Assembly (NCBI GenBank): GCA_032717465.1
Contig: CM064664.1
Span: forward strand, 2,576,969 to 2,640,968
Length of the DNA: 64,000 nucleotides
Reading direction: 5' to 3'
Source: Coenobita brevimanus
Lineage: Eukaryota > Arthropoda > Malacostraca > Decapoda > Coenobitidae
Position 1 is the stretch's first letter, and each line of letters starts with the position of its first letter. The notes beneath the pieces were generated by a model, which saw only the letters and a list, made by a program, of their open reading frames with translations, was not told the DNA's origin and did not search any database. Of the stretch, positions 31,430 to 42,842 are shown in pieces. A program made the translations under genes and the position numbers.

Positions 31430-31607
31430 CATCATCATCCAGACCTTCTTTCCCACCCTAGGGCAGGGTGAGGAGTAGCAATGTCCAGACAACCTAAGTT
31501 TGCCCAATCCAATGGGCCATGCTTCCATTCACTGATATAACAAGCCCTCTGAATTCTGGCTCTGTCTGATACCCCCAAAACTTTCACCACATTCTGTAGC
31601 TTCACAT
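31430..31607 (-). mobile_element. Short interspersed repeat S2, reverse copy, duplicate
   Basis: As at 21,603-21,741, but retaining the 43-bp stretch with gtccagacaacctaagtttg that copy 1 lacks, so copy 1 has the deletion. Confidence 0.65.
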
Positions 31608-31617
31608 AAACGTATTC

Positions 31618-32067
31618 TATCCATCTATCTATTGCCAGACGCCTCAATCCCGTTCGGGGTGGCCACAAACAAATCGCCTCCACGTCGCCCTGTCCCCCAC
31701 CATTTCACTGCCCTGCTCCCAACTCACACCCCGCCCTCTCATATACCTCTCCACCCCAACCCTCCATCTCATCCTCGGCCTCCCCCTCCCTCTCCCTCCC
31801 TCCACCTCACTCACATACACTCTCTTCTTCAGTCTTTCACCCTCCATCCTCTCCACATGGCCAAACCACCTCAGTGTATTCCTCCTAACGCTTCCTATCA
31901 CATCCACATCCACACCACAATGCTCCTTTACATCCTTATTTGTCAGCCTGTCTCTCCATGTGACTCCACAGGCTCCTCTTAAATAACTAATTTCCACTGC
32001 TCTCAATCTTGACTTGTGCCCTTCCAGCAATGTCCAAGCTTCACCTCCATACGTTAGAGTTGGTCTA
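31618..32067 (-). mobile_element. RTE-like LINE 3' fragment, duplicate
   Basis: As at 21,752-22,201, with the same aaacgtattc target-site duplication (31,608-31,617 and 32,068-32,077). The LINE therefore inserted before the 9.8 kb duplication. Confidence 0.87.
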
Positions 32068-32260
32068 AAACGTATTCGATAGAGTCAATCTGAACGTTGT
32101 CACGTTAAAAAAGGGGTGCCAGATCCCTGATCATGCAATTCTCACCACATTCATCCACTACGCTCGATCTCGTGTCAGTCCCCTAGCCTCACCGACTTCC
32201 ATAGCTCTCCTCCTAACACACTTAGTAGAGAAACTGTACTGGGGGAATATGAACCCTTAA

Positions 32261-33028
32261 CCCGCTGCATCCCGTTGACGTATATATATGTCCAGGCATT
32301 TTGTCACTGTCAGTCCTGTTGAATTATATAAATGCGCATCAACTGCAAGGTCCCTAATTTGCACAATTTTCAATTTTCACACATGATTTTTGGTACGTAT
32401 ACACAGGACACCTTCTACACGATGCCACGCACGGACAATGCCTTACCCCGCATGACCTCCTCCCCCCCTGCACACCATTGTCTCGGCAATTCACCTGTTA
32501 CCAGTGACCTGGCCAGTAAAGACATGTCGTGCCACGGTACGAAATTCAGGATCAGAGTGATTCTCCAATTGGTGACAATGTGGAGGACAAAGTTAACGTA
32601 GTATTAGAGGAGGAAACAGTCAGAAATGATGATCAGGTAATGTCGCTAAAAAAGGTCAGGTATGTTGATGTGTTTGGTGAGTGAAACAATGCTTATATTG
32701 CCTATATTACTGTGTGAAAACCAATATACTCTCGTATTACATAATTATAAATTCGTACCAAATAAATAAATAAATACCGTTTATGAGTGGTGTGGAATAG
32801 TTACCCTCCCATAGAACTCGTTTTCTTTGGAGCCAGCCTGATAGAAAACCCAGCAAGGTAAGGAGTGCTGCTACCTGCATCGAATGTTTTAAACCTCAGG
32901 TGAGTGATTTCTCTACGAATTTTCGATGTTTCTCACCAAAGCGGAGGTTTGAGCCAAAAATTTTGTTTTCCAAAATTGGTCGGGATTGGGGGGAGTCAGT
33001 GGTGGAAAATCGGTCAGGACGGGGCGGG
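32261..33028 (+). mobile_element. Non-autonomous piggyBac derivative, duplicate (pBN-2)
   Basis: Same element and insertion site as pBN-1, flanked by TTAA at 32,257-32,260 and 33,029-33,032. Its left end reads cccgctgcatcccgttgacg, which is closer to the full-length transposon end (cccgcagcgtcccg) than that of pBN-1. Confidence 0.85.
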
Positions 33029-33167
33029 TTAACCCACTACCAACTCCGTACCCAAGTGGAAGAAAAAATATGGACACAAATGATACTACCCTTACTATGA
33101 GATAGCAGAGTATTCGACCATTTGTTATATCTAACCAAGCATGCTTCCCCTTTAAACAGGGAATAAC

Positions 33168-33359
33168 ATGTGCCGCAACATCGAACATTATGTCCAAAAA
33201 CGAGAGCGGTTTGTGTTGATGTGGGAGGAGGGTATGTTGATGAAAGCCATAGCAGGGCAGACAGGCACCAGTGCCACCATCGTCAGCAGATGTGTCAGAC
33301 ACTGTGCTCCAAGCAGGCACAGAGAAAACATTGCCAAACATCACTTAGTTTCCTGGTGA
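33168..33359 (+). CDS. Small HTH-like open frame, duplicate
   Basis: Second copy of the 63-codon frame at 23,301, also open throughout. Differences: S4N, E10Q, W14R and K21E. See the first copy for the HTH reasoning. Confidence 0.35.
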   Translation: MCRNIEHYVQKRERFVLMWEEGMLMKAIAGQTGTSATIVSRCVRHCAPSRHRENIAKHHLVSW

Positions 33360-34134
33360 TATTTTAACGTTTACAAAATTCCAACATTCTCAGTATGATC
33401 ATCATAACATGGGATTTCACATATTATTCCCAAATTTTGTTACATATACAGCATATGCAACAATGTACATATAAAACATATCCCGTTAGACTACAGTAAT
33501 TACAGCATCCACTTCACTATAAACGACCATGTTTGACTTTAATGAAAAGAAAAAAATGTTTCTCTGCAATGGCGATCTCCTGTACACTTTTACTGAAGGA
33601 GTGCCAACACATTTGTAAACATTTGTTGCCTTTAATAAACCTGAGAACATTCTGTATTTTGTCATATTTCTCAGAGAACGTTTTTCATACTAGCTGCCTC
33701 TCACTGCGTTAAACAAATCATTCGTCAGGTGTGATGGCATAGGTTTCGCTACCTTTCTTTGTCAGGTATCAAAACAAGGGCAAGAAGAGAAACTATAACC
33801 TTGGAAAGCATGTAAGACAACCTACATTATTTGTAATTATGTGAATCAATGAGAAATGATATATATATTCGGACGTGCCCAAACTAAGACCATCTAAATC
33901 CATTATGGCGTTCTGCTGTCTTTGCTAAGGATTACTGCTGAGTAGGGTATATATAGCCTGACTTTCACTTTCGGATTAAATGATGTCACTTTAATGCTGA
34001 AATTTCAACCTGTAATGCATTATTGTAGTTCAGTATGGTTAACCAAGAGACATGTTTTATCACAACCAGTAAAACAAAACAATAACATAGTTATACAATT
34101 CCCTCCTGCCTGACTTATGTTCTCTCAGTATAAT
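33360..34134. other. Anonymous sequence, duplicate
   Basis: Equivalent of 23,493-24,265, nothing recognised. Confidence 0.5.
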
Positions 34135-34151
34135 GTTCCCAAGTATATGTG

Positions 34152-34203
34152 TTTATTATTATTATTATTATTATTATTGTTGTTGTTATTATTATTATTA
34201 TTA

Positions 34204-34265
<62 letters not shown>
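34152..34265. repeat. TTA and AG compound microsatellite, duplicate
   Basis: Longer than in copy 1: about 17 TTA/TTG units and about 30 AG units. Confidence 0.95.
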
Positions 34266-34267
<2 letters not shown>

Positions 34268-36927
34268 CACACCTGTTCTTTTCCTGACCATTCACTGCTC
34301 CTGGTGTCAATATATGCAAAAACCAGTCACAGCAGTTGGCCTCAATCTTAGATGCCCATTCAAAATTATCACAGTTTTATGGGGGTCATCCAGTTATATA
34401 TATAGGACACTGTTTCTACGTACACACAGGTGTCTTAGAGATCTGTGGACAACGTGCCTCATTTTCACTGCGATGTATCGTCACTGCATATTGTACAAGC
34501 CTTGCAAGTTTGTTCATAACTCTCTGGCACTGTCGTATTTACTATCATTTTTCGATGGGGTTTGAGGAAAAAAGCATTACAATCATTCTAATTCGTTCAC
34601 ATAATAGTATCTTAATAATTTTCAAATGACATCTACTGGACTTTTTTTTTTTTTTTTTATCTTTTACGAGTACGTTGCCCAGATACTTGCGATACAGAGT
34701 TTTGTTGTTGTTGTCATCAGTCAGGATCAGCGAATCCTCTCGGACTGATATCGATGGGAAGGGACTAAGTCAGGGACGTAAAATAGTAATGAACATAATA
34801 CTCAGAATGAGAGAAAAGAGGGGAAAAAATTGATTCAGTACTTTGGTAGATGAATATAAGCAAAAACTAGAAGATATATTGCTAACGAAGTGGTGATGGA
34901 TGAACGTAAAAAATTTGTGGGGAGCACACCTAGAATGTTTCATAAAGATTTCACAAACCATGTATGATACTGAAGAGAAATATGCAGCCAATAAAGGAAC
35001 AGCTCGGTGGAACATGGAATTGGAAAGAACCGTTTCCACTTGTCCGTGAAGTGGGTCAAGTCCGGTCGATTTTTTTGTATCCTTATCTGTTCACTGTTTC
35101 AGTCTGTGGCTATAATAGTTTATTCACAGGAGTGAGTAATTATAGCACGATGAAAGGGGCGCTACTGTGACCTTGTTTTTATATATATTTTGACCATAGT
35201 AGAATAACGTCGGTCAAACCACATTTTTTTTCTCCTGCTCAGGAAACCATTTACTACGTTGGTCGGTAGCTGTATTATCTAATGGAAACCTGACCAGCTA
35301 CTGAATGACTGCTCTCCAGCTGAATGTGGCTCATAAGGGTTAACATTCACGAGGCGGTTAGGGTTTACTATAGGGTTTCACTCAAAGACCAGCGACTGGC
35401 CACTCTTGTCTTAGATAGCTGGAGTAAGAGTTAAGCCTCATGGCCCTACTCTCCTGGTTGTGTAATAAATATGATGATTATTGCGCAGTCCCCTAACAGA
35501 CAGACATACAGAGGTGGAATTATTACAGTTGTTAATATATTTTGATGGCAATGAAACCACTGCTTCAGCTGCAGCATTTACATAAAATGATGGCATTTCC
35601 TAGTTCCATGGATAATTATCTGGTAATTTATCGAAAAGTATTTGCAATAGCATTAACTATCATTCATTTTACCGCTTCATTAAACATTATTTTTTCCTCC
35701 CAGAAACTACATAAGAAACAATGTTTGAAGCCGTCCTAATGTTGTAAATCATATCAGCCATGGTTATTTTGACACACGCTTCAGTTATATCACCAACAGG
35801 CAAGTGAAACAGAAACACTTTACCACAGGTTATAACTATATACACACTGGTATATAACCATCATCAAATATATATAATGGTGTGAGACTGCCGTAACAGC
35901 TAACAGGAGTGGGGCAGAGGTGATTCTGGAGGTACTGAACGCCGTGCTGAGTGTGGCACCACAGGACAAGGACTTCGTTACGTTCATGACGAAGAAAGAC
36001 TCATCCGTATGTAATTATATAGCGACATTTTATTTATTACATTGAAGATAGACTAGAAATACATCAGTAGGAGTCATGCAGCCTTAACCCCATCAGTACA
36101 ATGAACGGCATTTTCATTTTCATCACTGGACACTCAGACAATGCTATTCAACAAAGGAAAGATCTCCAGCAGTGAAGAGTATAGTGAAGTCTCCAGTTCG
36201 ATACGTACATGTATCTCCAAAAGTAACTAAAATCGTCTGGTGGAAGAAAGAGTGAAAAATAATAATCATCGTCTTGAAAAGAGTTAAAGAAAAAAAATCA
36301 ATATTAGGTAAGTGGGATGACACACTTCTTTTGGCATAAATAACAAAAAAAAGTAGCCTTGCTCTTTCGAACTCTTTCAACACTTTCTAGCTAGATGTCA
36401 TCGCAGAGGGACACAAGGCTGCCTGATTGCTGGGGCATGCAAGTGGTGTATATTTAGCATTGATTTCTTGATAAGAATTGGTGAACTTTGCAAACTGAAG
36501 ATGCTCAACTTTGCTTACTCCAAGACAACTAGCAAGTGTAGGGTTTTAAAAAAGCCTTTGGTTCCTTCTCCCTTGCATAAAAAAAAAATGTATCTTAGGC
36601 TAAAGTTATTCTAGCTTTGCTGTCACCATAGAGACTATGTCACAAAGAAAACTGGGTATATGCACCAAGTAGTCCCAGGAGTGTTCCCTTGATATAACCC
36701 TCCTACGACAATGCTCATGTCACACATGGATATGATTTATAATTGATTTCAACTTGTGAATTCATCCTGCGTTCCTTTAGAACTGAAAATGGACCTCATG
36801 TAGGTTCAGTATGTGTTACGAATTAAGATATGGTGTACTGTATGTGAATGTAGTATTTTCAGTCCTAGCTTACACTGACCTCTTATGAAATTATACAGTA
36901 GCACTGCATTGTGTGGGGGTGTTCAAG
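34266..36927. other. Anonymous sequence, duplicate, with SINE remnant
   Basis: Equivalent of 24,379-27,043. It contains the SINE remnant at about 35,333-35,483 and nothing else recognised. A small block near 36,150 (caacaaaggaaagatctcca) differs from copy 1 (gctagtctgcttcagctgca), the largest local replacement I noticed. Confidence 0.5.
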
Positions 36928-36990
36928 ATGGCGGCGGACGGCCAGGACACTAACGTAACCCAGGCACAGCTCTCCCAGGTGGTCGGCTAG
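36928..36990 (+). CDS. Start-like short frame, duplicate
   Basis: Identical 20-codon frame (MAADGQDTNVTQAQLSQVVG) with the same AAGATGGCGGC context as 27,044-27,106. Confidence 0.3.
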   Translation: MAADGQDTNVTQAQLSQVVG

Positions 36991-36997
36991 GCTCGCC

Positions 36998-37250
36998 GGG
37001 TAGGTCACTCTCACATTCTTGCTCAGAAGGGAAGGCCACTTTCACACTAGTGTTGAGGAGGGAAGGCCACTTTCACACTAGTGTTGAGGAGGGAAGGCCA
37101 CTTTCACACTAGTGTTGAGGAGGGAAGGTCATCCTCACATTACTGCTGAGGCGGGAAGGCCACTTTCACATTATTGCTGAGGGGGGAAGGTCACTCTCAC
37201 ATTACTGCTGAGACGGGAAGGCCACACTCACATTACTCGTACTGCTGAAG
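36998..37250. repeat. 31-bp minisatellite, duplicate
   Basis: Same family as 27,112-27,366. Three successive units with cactagtgttgaggagggaa replace mixed units of copy 1, a sign of unit homogenisation after duplication. Confidence 0.92.
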
Positions 37251-38478
37251 CGAATACTATGGGTAGGTCACTTATCTAACCTGCACCCCTGTGGCGCCAG
37301 CAGCTGCGGCAGGTGTCATGGTCCGTGACGGTGATGGTGGTGAGTGAATACCCAGCCTTCCTTGCCGCCTTCACTGAGTGGACGCTTAGGGTCCGCCTCC
37401 TGGCGTGATCGACGAGGCTCCTCGTCCTCACCTGCCTCACACTCCACCGCCTCAGCAGCATCCGCAACATACTTGACATGACTACCTCCATGTTGGTTCA
37501 CACCGCATCCACGTCCGAGCTGAGGTTAGACCAAATAGCAGGCAACATTTACAGCTTGTATAATTATATTAAAAAAAAAAATACAACGTTTTTAGTGTCA
37601 AACCATGACACTGTAAGTACTGCGCAGTCATACTTAATACAAGAGGCGGTGTCAAGGCACAGCAAACCCATTCCTGGCAGTCATTTTAGTGCTGACTAAT
37701 AAAAGCAACAGGATTTCTAGTCAAAGATATCACATATCAGAGTTGAAGTAAATCGAGTGAAAATTGACGATTTTATGCCCCATTGAAATTTTAGGCCCAA
37801 CACACCTGACACTGACCCCCCTGCTGCTAACCGTTGGGGTGACCCTGATGTAATGAGGCATGTTAAAGGATACAGATTTGAAATATGCACCTGTAGGTTT
37901 TAGTTTCATGTCGATATGACGACTTTCAGACAAGTTATGGCGAAAAAACCGATTTTTGTTTACATGATTTTTGTTTACATTTTTTGGGCCTACAGCCTGG
38001 GCTCTGGCCCAGTTTGGGACAAAATTTAATCAGGTGATCACAATGCCATAGCCCATCATCCCTGTAATTTTAGTCAAATTCACACCAGTAGTTTTCGCGT
38101 AACGTTAACAAACAAACAGTCAGACGGACAGACAGACAGACAGACAAACCGAGTGAAAACAATACCCGTCCCCGAGCCCCTCCAAGGCGGGGATGAGTAA
38201 AAAGTGATTGACCTTCCTCTCCCAATCATTGTCCAGGAAGATCCTTTGTATCATGAAGTCACATAGTGATGGGAAGAGAAATATAGTGGGATTAACCTGT
38301 AATGGGCGGAGAGGTGGGTGGGTGTGCCAGGAACTGTTAGGCAGGGTAAAGTGAGGTAAGTCCAGGTAAGGAATATGCATTGGAAAGCCGTAGAAGTCCT
38401 ACATTGAGAAAAATACGCACTTGGTATGTGCAATATTAACATCCTCAACCAATGGTTTTTGTTATGTATCAGTACATA

Positions 38479-38527
<49 letters not shown>

Positions 38528-39225
38528 AAAATTTTTAATGGACAGACAACAGGCAACCCTTACAAATTTAATTTTATGTGATCAGCAAAGACAGATTGGC
38601 GTAGTACAAATATCAGATAGCAGAATGTATAACTGTTTGAATAAGAACAATTGTGTTGTAAAGTTACCTACCAAGATAGACTCTGATACCTACACGAGTA
38701 GAATGCATAGAGGTTCCTTTATGTGATTTAGAAAAAAAAAAAAAGTATTTTTTATTCATCGCGTGGAACGGTAAAAGAAGAAGGATCCAAAAGATCTACA
38801 ACCATTATGATCCCATAAAATTGTGGTTTCAAAAGAGGGAGGAATGAACGAATGTTATCCTTGTTACAAGACAGCCAGTCAATGAGTAATTTAGATATTA
38901 ACGTTGTGGGATATGTCACGAGCATATGTAGGTAGAATAGTTGTCAGTAGGGTGTCGAAATGTCAGATTATTAAAAAGATTATTAAAGGAATTATGTGGT
39001 AGTTGGGGGCGCTCACCATCCACTCACTCGATGTAGTGCTGCTCTCGGGTATCTGCCCTTTCCTCTCGTCCATCTTTCTTTCCTTCCATCTTCTTCTGTC
39101 TTTCTCTCCTTCATTCTTTCCTCGTCCTTCTGCCTATGGTTGACTCTACACTGAGTGACAAGCCAAAAGGTTTCCTGTACAACAGGAAACCATTTACTAC
39201 GCTTGGTAGTAACCATGTAACCAAA
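37251..39225. other. Anonymous end of duplication copy 2
   Basis: Equivalent of 27,367-29,320: (CAGA)n tract at 38,112-38,150 and TC microsatellite at 38,484-38,524. No gene was recognised. Confidence 0.5.
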
Positions 39226-39229
39226 TTTT

Positions 39230-39450
39230 GGCGCCTGGTGGTTTAGTGGGTAATTACGGCGCTCCAATCGGATTGAGCAGGTCAAGGTTTATATCTAAGG
39301 GGTGGCTGGGGTTTAATGATCACCTAATGCCACTCAGGGATGAGTGAGGATGGTCACTCTCATCTTAAATATCAGGACCAACTTACCTAGCCCCGGGCTC
39401 ATATGCTCCTCGTGAGGCAACGTAGGATTAGATGATGAATGAATTAAAGG
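39230..39450 (+). mobile_element. tRNA-like SINE at the duplication edge (SINE-2)
   Basis: Starts ggcgcctggtggtttagtgg, an A-box-like head, with a weak B-box-like ggtcaaggtttatatc at ~39,280. The body has tgccactcagggatgagtga, cactctcatcttaaatatca and ccccgggctcatatgctcct, and it ends in gatgatgaatgaat. The pattern fits tRNA-derived SINEs of decapods. It begins four bases after the right edge of the tandem duplication. Confidence 0.7.
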
Positions 39451-40089
39451 CATTTGATATTATGTGAATAGGGTACACAAGTGCTGTCAATACCTTATGA
39501 AACCTGAAAGAGGAAAACACGAAGAATATTATAGGAGGAGAACCTGTGATCAGTAGACGGTTCTATGAAGGGTCACAAATGTTGCTGTAATAATGAAAAT
39601 TACGCCAAGCATTGGTACGGGACGTCTTTTTTAATGTCATCAGGAAAGAAGCCAGCTGTGCGAAAAAGCTAGGCATTTTATTTATTTATTTTATTTTTTC
39701 TTTTTTTTTCATTCTGATCTTCATTAATAAAAAGAGTCAGTCTCATTTGTAGCTGCATGTATCTGTGTTTCATGTATAAGTCTAATGTATAAAACTAATC
39801 TCTTCAGTCAAATTCACAAACTCATATATTTCAGAGGAAAACAGTACGTGAGCCAGGCTTTCAGTTCTCCACACACTCAACTACAGGCTGTTATTTCCTG
39901 GTCTCCCAAGAAAGGATTCGCCAAAATATCAACAACTCCATTTTAATCGAATAGATTTATAACGTAAGGCGTAGTCTTGCATATGAACATAACAGATGCA
40001 CATTACTACAGATACTGAATAGGACCGCCTTAGTCAGACATATCATTCTAACCATGTTTATTCACGTATTTACTATTTGTCGAGGCTTA
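39451..40089. other. Anonymous sequence, no gene
   Basis: AT-rich, with a T-rich run at 39,675-39,710. Nothing recognised. It is the likely upstream intron or flank of the receptor remnant that follows. Confidence 0.45.
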
Positions 40090-40245
40090 CGCAGGCCGCG
40101 GCTGTTGGTGCCTAGAGTTGTTGATCCCACTGAGGAAACGGAGACAGCGAACGACCCAGACTATGCAGAGGAGAAAAAAGTAATTGGATATAATGTTGAA
40201 AACCAGCTTAAAGAGACCATTGCCAAGGCTATTAACTTCTCGTAC
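40090..40245 (+). pseudogene. Ionotropic receptor remnant, first LBD segment
   Basis: Reads RRPRLLVPRVVDP, then an acidic insert, then KVIGYNVENQLKETIAKAI and NFSY. This resembles the start of the ligand-binding domain of ionotropic receptors and iGluRs, where a short strand is followed by '.G....LL..IA..LNFTY'. The frame is open to 40,272, but the tail after NFSY is T-rich and not protein-like, so an exon end near 40,243-40,247 is likely (a gtacat donor is possible). Assignment depends on the two following segments being in order. Confidence 0.5.
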
Positions 40246-40428
40246 ATATGCCTTAATTTTTTTTTTCTTTAGTGAATCTTGAGTTTTTCATTGAAGTTCT
40301 TATATGTTCGTGTGAATATGAGACCACAGCTTATTAATAGCAATGTATGTTGATTGTCACAACAGTTTCAGTTAATTATTCGTAACACTGTATACTAAAA
40401 AAAATAAAAATTAATGCATCACAGAATC

Positions 40429-40515
40429 AAGTTTGCTCGATCAGCTTACGGTTACTGGCGCTCGCTGACCAGTGACGGATTATGGATAGGCATGATTGGC
40501 ATGTCGTACGGGGAG
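40429..40515 (+). pseudogene. Ionotropic receptor remnant, second LBD segment
   Basis: Reads FARSAYGYWRSLTSDGLWIG then MIGMSYGE, matching the 'YG......G.W.GM.G.....GEAD' stretch of the S1 half of the ionotropic receptor ligand-binding domain. It is followed by GAG|gcaagt, a good GC-type donor, or could end two codons later at a GT. An acceptor-like catcacag lies just before, at 40,418-40,425. The next segment begins EATIGL, which continues the motif. Confidence 0.6.
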
Positions 40516-40822
40516 GCAAGTCAGTGTTGTGCACACTGCTTATATATTTATTTTATTATTATTTCAAGATTTTTTAGTATCCTCCATATCTACTCCTCTG
40601 TCCATTACCAAGACAGTAAAATGAAGTTACCCTCTGGCTACTAATTACGAACACTCGCAGTTATGAGAAACCTCTGCTGAAACTAGTAACGTGAACATCA
40701 TAAAGAAGCAATCCGTAGGTGGAGTCAGTGGATATCCCCCTTAAGCTGTGCATATTTCACAGAGTTACAAACAGCTTTGGCAGGACCTTTATCTAAAATC
40801 AGTAATTACCCCTCTCAACAAG

Positions 40823-41084
40823 AAGCTACCATAGGACTGAGACTTTTCGCCATGACACCACAGCGATTTCAGGTTGTAGACTTCACTTACCCTGCAGCCA
40901 TCAACTATGCACGCCTTTTGGCTGTTCGGGTGAGCCTCAGGTTCACCGTCTGGGGGTTCTGCTACCCTTAACAATTGAAGTCTAGATAGGGATAATACTG
41001 GCTCCCTTGCTATACTCATTTGTGATGGCTTTGCCTTCCTGTCTCCTTGGCAAATCACTTAATATCATCATGTTGCTGCGATAA
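40823..41084 (+). pseudogene. Ionotropic receptor remnant, LBD end and TM1
   Basis: Frame 1 reads EATIGLRLFAMTPQRFQVVD then FTYPAAINYARLLAVR, a strong match to the conserved 'ADIG...F..T..R..VVDFT.P' segment of ionotropic receptors. A one-base loss at ~40,928 shifts to frame 3, which continues GEPQVHRLGVLLPLTIEV, a TAG (40,983-40,985) where Trp is usual, then a hydrophobic helix IGIILAPLLYSFVMALPS resembling TM1, and stops at TAA 41,082-41,084. The shift and stop indicate a pseudogene. In life these receptors are ligand-gated cation channels, many of them chemosensory. Confidence 0.72.
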
Positions 41085-41147
41085 GGTAAAACATCATGAG
41101 AAAGTTTCATATTAACCTGCATTTCGTTAAGTTCTTCAAGGCATTCT

Positions 41148-41762
41148 TCATCTAGTTTGTTTCTCAGTCGTTGTATCATTTTTGTGATTCTTCGCTGTAC
41201 TTTCTCTAATTTTTCTGTCCTTTCTGTAGTACTGTGACCAGAATTGCACACAATACTCGAGATGGGGGTGCACTAGCGAGTTGTACAAGGCAAGTATGAC
41301 TTTTTCCGATTGAAATTCGAAAGTTCTAATAAAACCTACCAAATTGTTTGCGGTTTTAACCGCTTCGGTGCACTGCTTACTCGGTTTTAGGTAATTTGAT
41401 ATTATTACACCAAAATCCTTTTCATTGTCAGTACTTGATAACTGGATATTATTCATTTTGTAATTTGCATAGACGTTGCTATTTCCAGTACGAAGTACTT
41501 AGCATTTTTCTATGTTGAATTTCATTTGCCATTTTTCTGCCCAGCTTGCCAAAATATTAAGGTCATTTTGAAACAGCTGCCACTGTAACTCTGAAGTTAC
41601 TTTACTGGATATTTTAGTATCGTCTGCAAATTTGGATATTGTACGATTTAGACCCTCATCTATGTTGATTATGTAGTTAATAAAAAGAATCGGTACAAGT
41701 ACTGAGCCCTGGGGAACACCATTAATCACATTACGCCACTTGGATTCCTTTCCGTTTAACAC
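41148..41762 (-). pseudogene. CR1-B RT palm and thumb, broken
   Basis: Two frames: 41,499-41,762 with GVPQGSVLVPILF and KFADDTKIS (the catalytic Asp pair is kept), and 41,148-41,456 with MNNIQLSSTDNEKDFGVIIS and LVHPHLEYCVQFWSQYYRKD. A gap of about 40 bases containing a stop separates them. Confidence 0.82.
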
Positions 41763-42113
41763 AACTCGCTGTTTTCGGTCTGAAAGCCAGTCTTGTAACC
41801 ATTTCTGTGTATTCCCTTTGATTCCATGGGCTTTTATTTTGCTTATGAGACGCTTGTGAGGGACAGTGTCAAATGCTTTCTGAAAGTCTAGGTAAATTAT
41901 ATCTACTGCTCTTCAGTCGTCATGTGATTTGTAAACATCATGGAAGAAGCCAAGTGAATTAGTTAAGCATGAACGACGATGTCTGAATCCATGTTGCGAG
42001 TCTTTAATTATAATTTTTTCTAGATAAATAATTATTTAATCTCTTACGATTGTTTCCATTAATTTGCACACTATTGATGTTAAGCTGACTGGTCTGTAAT
42101 TTCCTGGGTGCGA

Positions 42114-42842
42114 CTAATTTACTTTTTTGAAAATTGGTGTTACATTTGCTAATTTCTGTTCGCATGGGAGCTTCCCAGTATTTAACGATTTATTGACTAA
42201 GACAGAGAGTGGCAGCAGTAACTCATCGTTTGCTTCTTTGAGAATTCTCGGTGATTTTTTATCAGGGCCAGGGGTTTTGTTTATGTTTGTACTATTTATG
42301 GCTAAAAGGATATCGTTACTGTGGATAATATAATAACTGAGGACGGTGCTGTTTGCTTGGTTTATGGGTGACCATTGGCCTCTGGTGGTATTTTCTACTG
42401 TATAAAGAGACGCAAAGTAATTGTTAAGAATGTTCGCCATTTCAACCTCATTTTCTGTGTGTCTGCCATTGTTCGTTTCTAGATGGCCTATTGATATAGT
42501 CATAACCTTTTTCTTTGTAATGAGTGTGTAAAATTCTTTAGGATTTGATTTGCACGTATTAGCAATGTGGATCTCCAGTGCTTTTGCTTCATTTGTTAAG
42601 TCTTTCCGATATTGGCATAGATTATCATACTCTAATTTATCGTAACTATTTTGTGTAGTTTTATATTTATGGTAAGCCTGTTTTTTGGCTATTAAGCTAC
42701 TTTTAATTTCACTGGACCAACACTTTGATTTACTATTATCAGCTGGATGCCTGTTACTTAGTGGCACACATGACTGTACCACTTCATTAATTTTTTTGGT
42801 GAAAATTTCCCACATTTGGTTTATGTCATCGGTTTTAGTCAT
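42114..42842 (-). pseudogene. CR1-B linker and RT fingers
   Basis: A 242-codon open frame from the endonuclease-RT linker (WSSEIKSSLIAKKQAYHKYK) to the first RT motifs (TPGPDKKSPRILKEAND, NVTPIFKK). In PGPDKKS the usual 'PGPDGI' is altered. It ends at a stop just before the NYRP motif, which follows in another frame. Confidence 0.8.

Larger units (their letters stand above)
29321..39225. repeat. Tandem segmental duplication, copy 2
   Basis: Second direct copy, 9,905 bp. It is longer mainly through microsatellite length (34,152-34,265 and 38,484-38,524) and an extra 43-bp stretch near 31,470-31,513. The right edge is followed within a few bases by a SINE (39,230). Very high similarity with allele-like differences leaves open that the two copies are alleles wrongly placed in tandem by assembly. 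Confidence 0.93.

Noticed and set aside
20638..37250. Regular repeats considered as CRISPR arrays
   Set aside because: Units are contiguous 29- and 31-bp minisatellites with no unique spacers, in clearly eukaryotic DNA.
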